Shown here: positions 61,855 to 64,000 of the stretch, piece by piece
Position numbering within the stretch: the first letter of the stretch is position 1
Layout: every line of letters begins with the position of its first letter
Notes under the pieces: model-generated
The model's database searches: none
What the model saw: the letters and a program-made list of their open reading frames with translations, nothing else
What the model was told of the DNA's origin: nothing
Origin: JAVVHH01 sp964235765
Lineage (GTDB): Bacteria > Pseudomonadota > Alphaproteobacteria > Acetobacterales > Acetobacteraceae
Assembly (NCBI GenBank): GCA_964235765.1
Contig: CAXSDH010000008.1
Coordinates: forward strand, 1 to 64,000
Direction of reading: 5' to 3'
DNA: 64,000 nucleotides
Translations under genes and position numbers: made by a program

Positions 61855-62829
61855 TCAAGGCGTGCCCTCACGCACGATGGAAGGCGTGCCCTCGCGCACG
61901 ATGTCGAGCATCGCGCGGGCCTGGTCGAGCGTCGTGCCCGGCGGCACGCGCTTGAGGTCGATCGCTTGCTTTAGGGTCATGTCGAGCCCTTTCACGACGT
62001 AGGGCTGCATCGCAGGCTTGAGATAGAAGGCGTCGCGCGAGCGCCGGGCCAGCGCGGGGTCGATCTGCAGGCCCTCGGCGAACCACGCCACGGCTTGCGG
62101 CTCGGCATAGGCCCAGTCGAGGCTGGCCTGGTAGGCGCGGGCAAAGCGGGCGACCACGTCCCGGTGTGCGGCGAGGTAGGCGGCGTTGACGATGTTCAGC
62201 CGCGTCGTCTGCTCGGCCAGGGCCGGCAGGTCGGCGCCGCGGGCGAGGATGCGGATTTGGCCGGCCTGCTCTTCCTTGAGCCCGATCGGCACGACCGACC
62301 AGCCGATGTCGATCTGGCCGGACATGACCTGGGTGAGGGTGGCCCCGGCGCCGCCCGTGGGTGTCGGCCGTGCGCGGACGCCGGCGGCCTCCAGCAGGGA
62401 CAGCAGCACGAGGTGGCTGGACGAGCCCACGGTGGAGAAGGCGGCGGTCTTGCCGGTGGCGTCGGCCAGCGAGCGGGCGGGGTCGGCGGCCCGCCCGTAC
62501 CAGAACAGGTCGGAGGCGCCATGCCATTCGGCCGCGAAGGCCCGCACCGGCGCGCCCCGCACGGCGGCGCCCAGCACGCCGAGCGTGCCCGCGCCGATGC
62601 CGATCTCGACGCTGCCGGAAATCACCGCCTGCTGCGTCTCGGCCCCGCCGTCGGTGTAGAGGATGTCGAGGGTCAGGCCCTCCTTCTGAAAGAACCCGGC
62701 GCGGTCGCCCCACACCGTGATGCTCGTGTCCCAGAACCCCTTCTGCCCCACGGCCACCCGCAGCGTCTCCGCCTCCGCCTGCCCGGCCAGCAGCGCCAGC
62801 AAGGCGGTGAGCCACAATGTCGTCCGCAT
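61855..62829 (-). CDS. ABC transporter substrate-binding protein, NMT1-like (copy 2)
   Basis: 324 aa from ATG 62829 (AGGAG upstream). Signal MRTTLWLTALLALLAGQAEA. VAVGQKGFWDTSITVWGDRAGFFQKEGLTLDILYTDGGAETQQAVISGS is nearly the same framework as copy 1, so a tandem duplication then divergence is clear. The C-terminal REGTPSIVREGTP is doubled by a 24-bp DNA repeat (61857-61904). It lies between the ATPase and copy 1. Confidence 0.9.
   Translation of the reverse strand: MRTTLWLTALLALLAGQAEAETLRVAVGQKGFWDTSITVWGDRAGFFQKEGLTLDILYTDGGAETQQAVISGSVEIGIGAGTLGVLGAAVRGAPVRAFAAEWHGASDLFWYGRAADPARSLADATGKTAAFSTVGSSSHLVLLSLLEAAGVRARPTPTGGAGATLTQVMSGQIDIGWSVVPIGLKEEQAGQIRILARGADLPALAEQTTRLNIVNAAYLAAHRDVVARFARAYQASLDWAYAEPQAVAWFAEGLQIDPALARRSRDAFYLKPAMQPYVVKGLDMTLKQAIDLKRVPPGTTLDQARAMLDIVREGTPSIVREGTP
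61857..61904. repeat. 24-bp direct repeat, 2 copies
   Basis: AAGGCGTGCCCTCACGCACG and its near copy (one change) are adjacent at 61857-61880 and 61881-61904. They code for the repeated VREGTP tail of binding-protein copy 2. Confidence 0.9.
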
Positions 62830-62845
62830 CGAACGGTTCTCCTTC

Positions 62846-63679
62846 CTACCCGGCCGGCCGGCGCTCGGAGTCCTGCAATCCGCGGCTGGCCTCCTCGCGC
62901 AGGTCTTTCCAAATCTCGGCGACGAAACGGCCGAAGCGCGGATCGCCCACGTCCGCGCTGCTGCGGGGGCGCGGCAGGTCGATGTCCACGAAGCGCTTCA
63001 GCCGGCCCGGCCGATAGGTCATCACCAGCACGCGGTCGCTGAGCTGCACCGATTCGGCGATGCTATGCGTGATCAGCAGGATGGTCTGGCCCAGCTCCTG
63101 CTGGATGCGCAGCACGGTGTCGCCCAGCAACAGCCGGGTCTGCTCGTCGAGCGCCCCGAACGGCTCGTCCATCATCAGCACCTCCGGCGCATAGGCCAGC
63201 GTGCGCGCGATGGCGGTGCGTTGCCGCATGCCGCCCGAGATTTCGTGCGGAAACCGCCGCTCGAACCCATCGAGCCCCACCAGCCGGACGAACTGCGCCG
63301 CGCGGTCCATCCGCTCGGATTTGGCCACGCCCTGCGCCTCGAGCGGCAGGGCGACGTTATCGAGCACGGTGCGCCAGGGAAAGGTGCTCTCTTCCTGGAA
63401 CACCATGCCGATGCTGCGGTGGGTGGCGCCGGGCTTGATGTCGGCGCCGTCGATGCGGATGCGCCCCTCCCAGTCCGGCACGAGGCCGCCGATCATGCCG
63501 AACAGGGTACTCTTGCCACAGCCGGAAGGGCCGATCACCGAAACGAACTCGCCCCGCCGCACGTCGAACGAAACGTCGTCCACCGCCGTCAACGTGCCCT
63601 CCGGCGTCGTGAATCGCTTGCTGGCGCCGACGACCTCCAGCACGGGACCGGCTGTTTCGGAGGGGTTTGGCGCGTTCAA
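62846..63679 (-). CDS. ABC transporter ATP-binding protein, SsuB/TauB-like
   Basis: 277 aa from TTG 63679, overlapping the LivJ-like gene stop as TTGA. Walker A GPSGCGKSTL, Q-loop VFQEESTFPW, signature SGGMRQR, Walker B VLMMDEPFGALD, H-loop LITHSIAESV. Powers the NMT1-type system formed by the two binding proteins and two permeases downstream. All motifs complete. No in-frame ATG exists upstream of the domain. Confidence 0.93.
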   Translation of the reverse strand: MNAPNPSETAGPVLEVVGASKRFTTPEGTLTAVDDVSFDVRRGEFVSVIGPSGCGKSTLFGMIGGLVPDWEGRIRIDGADIKPGATHRSIGMVFQEESTFPWRTVLDNVALPLEAQGVAKSERMDRAAQFVRLVGLDGFERRFPHEISGGMRQRTAIARTLAYAPEVLMMDEPFGALDEQTRLLLGDTVLRIQQELGQTILLITHSIAESVQLSDRVLVMTYRPGRLKRFVDIDLPRPRSSADVGDPRFGRFVAEIWKDLREEASRGLQDSERRPAG

Positions 63680-64000
63680 GGCTTCACCAGGCTGCAGCCC
63701 CCTTGGTCCAGCGGCCGGAACGCCTGCTCGGCCGGAATGGTCGCGACCGTGCGGTAGTAGTCCCAGCGGCCCTTGGACTCGGCGGGCTTCTTGACCTCGA
63801 ACAGATACATGGCGTGCACGGCGCGGCCGTCCTTGCGGATCGTGGTCGGACCGAACAAGGGGTCGTCGATCGGGGCGGCGGCCATGCGGGCCACCACTTG
63901 CGCGCCGGCCACTGTCTGTTCCGTATTGGCGGCCTTGAGGTAGGCCATCACGGAGGAATACACGCCCGCGTGGTTCATGGTCGGCATGCGGCCGCCGGCG
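63676..64000 (-). CDS. branched-chain amino acid ABC binding protein (LivJ-like), partial
   Basis: Only the C-terminal 108 or so residues are present; the gene runs off the right edge of the window. GVYSSVMAYLKAANTEQT, DGRAVHAMYLFEVKKPAESKGRWDYYRTVATIPAEQAFRPLDQGGCSLV is typical of the Peripla_BP_6 (LivJ) family, a different fold type from the other binding proteins here. Its stop overlaps the ATPase TTG. It presumably heads the transporter run, or belongs to a unit beyond the edge. Confidence 0.9.
   Translation of the reverse strand, partial: AGGRMPTMNHAGVYSSVMAYLKAANTEQTVAGAQVVARMAAAPIDDPLFGPTTIRKDGRAVHAMYLFEVKKPAESKGRWDYYRTVATIPAEQAFRPLDQGGCSLVKP

Overview
The window is 64 kb of GC-rich, gene-dense DNA from what looks like an alphaproteobacterial chromosome. 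Inference from family content points to Rhodospirillales, most likely Acetobacteraceae: long arrays of SsuA/NMT1- and DppA-type transporters, a ScfR/RamB-type regulator facing isocitrate lyase, a type-2 ArgC, a bactofilin, and assimilatory nitrate genes beside a PP2C-kinase fusion. No rRNA, tRNA, insertion sequence, prophage or CRISPR array was seen. Two runs of 100 N (1925-2024, 12601-12700) are assembly gaps, and both fall inside genes. No gene-free stretch reaches 300 bases.

Layout. 1-3.4 kb (minus): a tightly overlapped operon, MoeB/ThiF-type E1 - DsrE - repeat-rich SH3b protein - nitrile-hydratase/thiocyanate-hydrolase family enzyme whose beta subunit is split into two genes. 3.4-4.8 kb (plus): queC and a DedA protein. 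4.8-7.5 kb (minus): SsuABC-type ABC transporter led by a 42-codon ORF. 7.6-10.5 kb: isocitrate lyase and a divergent XRE/ScfR-like regulator with repeated TTxGTAAA boxes between them. 10.5-12.5 kb: copper genes copC-copD. 12.6-15.6 kb (plus): thioesterase, an SDR without YxxxK, three palindromic boxes, and an oligopeptide-type binding protein. 15.6-20 kb (minus): small protein, GNAT, M20 amidohydrolase, NAD-epimerase, IlvD/Edd dehydratase. 20-23.2 kb (plus): rplM-rpsI-argC, gamma-carbonic-anhydrase-like protein, lipoprotein.

23.3-30.2 kb: a BtpA - PfkB kinase - glycosyltransferase unit diverging from a DppBC/DppA-type transporter that lacks ATPase genes. 30.2-36 kb (minus): mutS-glnD-yjbQ. 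36-45.9 kb: MHS transporter, metallo-hydrolase, bactofilin, EI24 protein, adenosine-kinase-like PfkB, two Pro/Ala/Thr-rich secreted proteins, typA and ampG. 45.8-54.2 kb: nitrate assimilation (nitrate transporter, nasA, an unknown 115-aa protein, nirB, nirD) with a divergent PP2C phosphatase-Ser/Thr kinase. 54.2-64 kb (minus): a ten-gene uptake/catabolic run with five binding proteins of three types, one ATPase, two permeases, a class II aldolase and two alpha/beta hydrolases; it runs off the right edge.

Two themes recur. Adjacent genes very often overlap by four bases (NTGA), with ATG, GTG and TTG and, in one case apparently, CTG as the start. Short tandem repeats of 11-31 bp in two to four copies occur in at least eight unrelated places, often at gene ends, loops or intergenic sites, and a larger repeat flanks one assembly gap. 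This looks like an active small-repeat expansion process in the genome.
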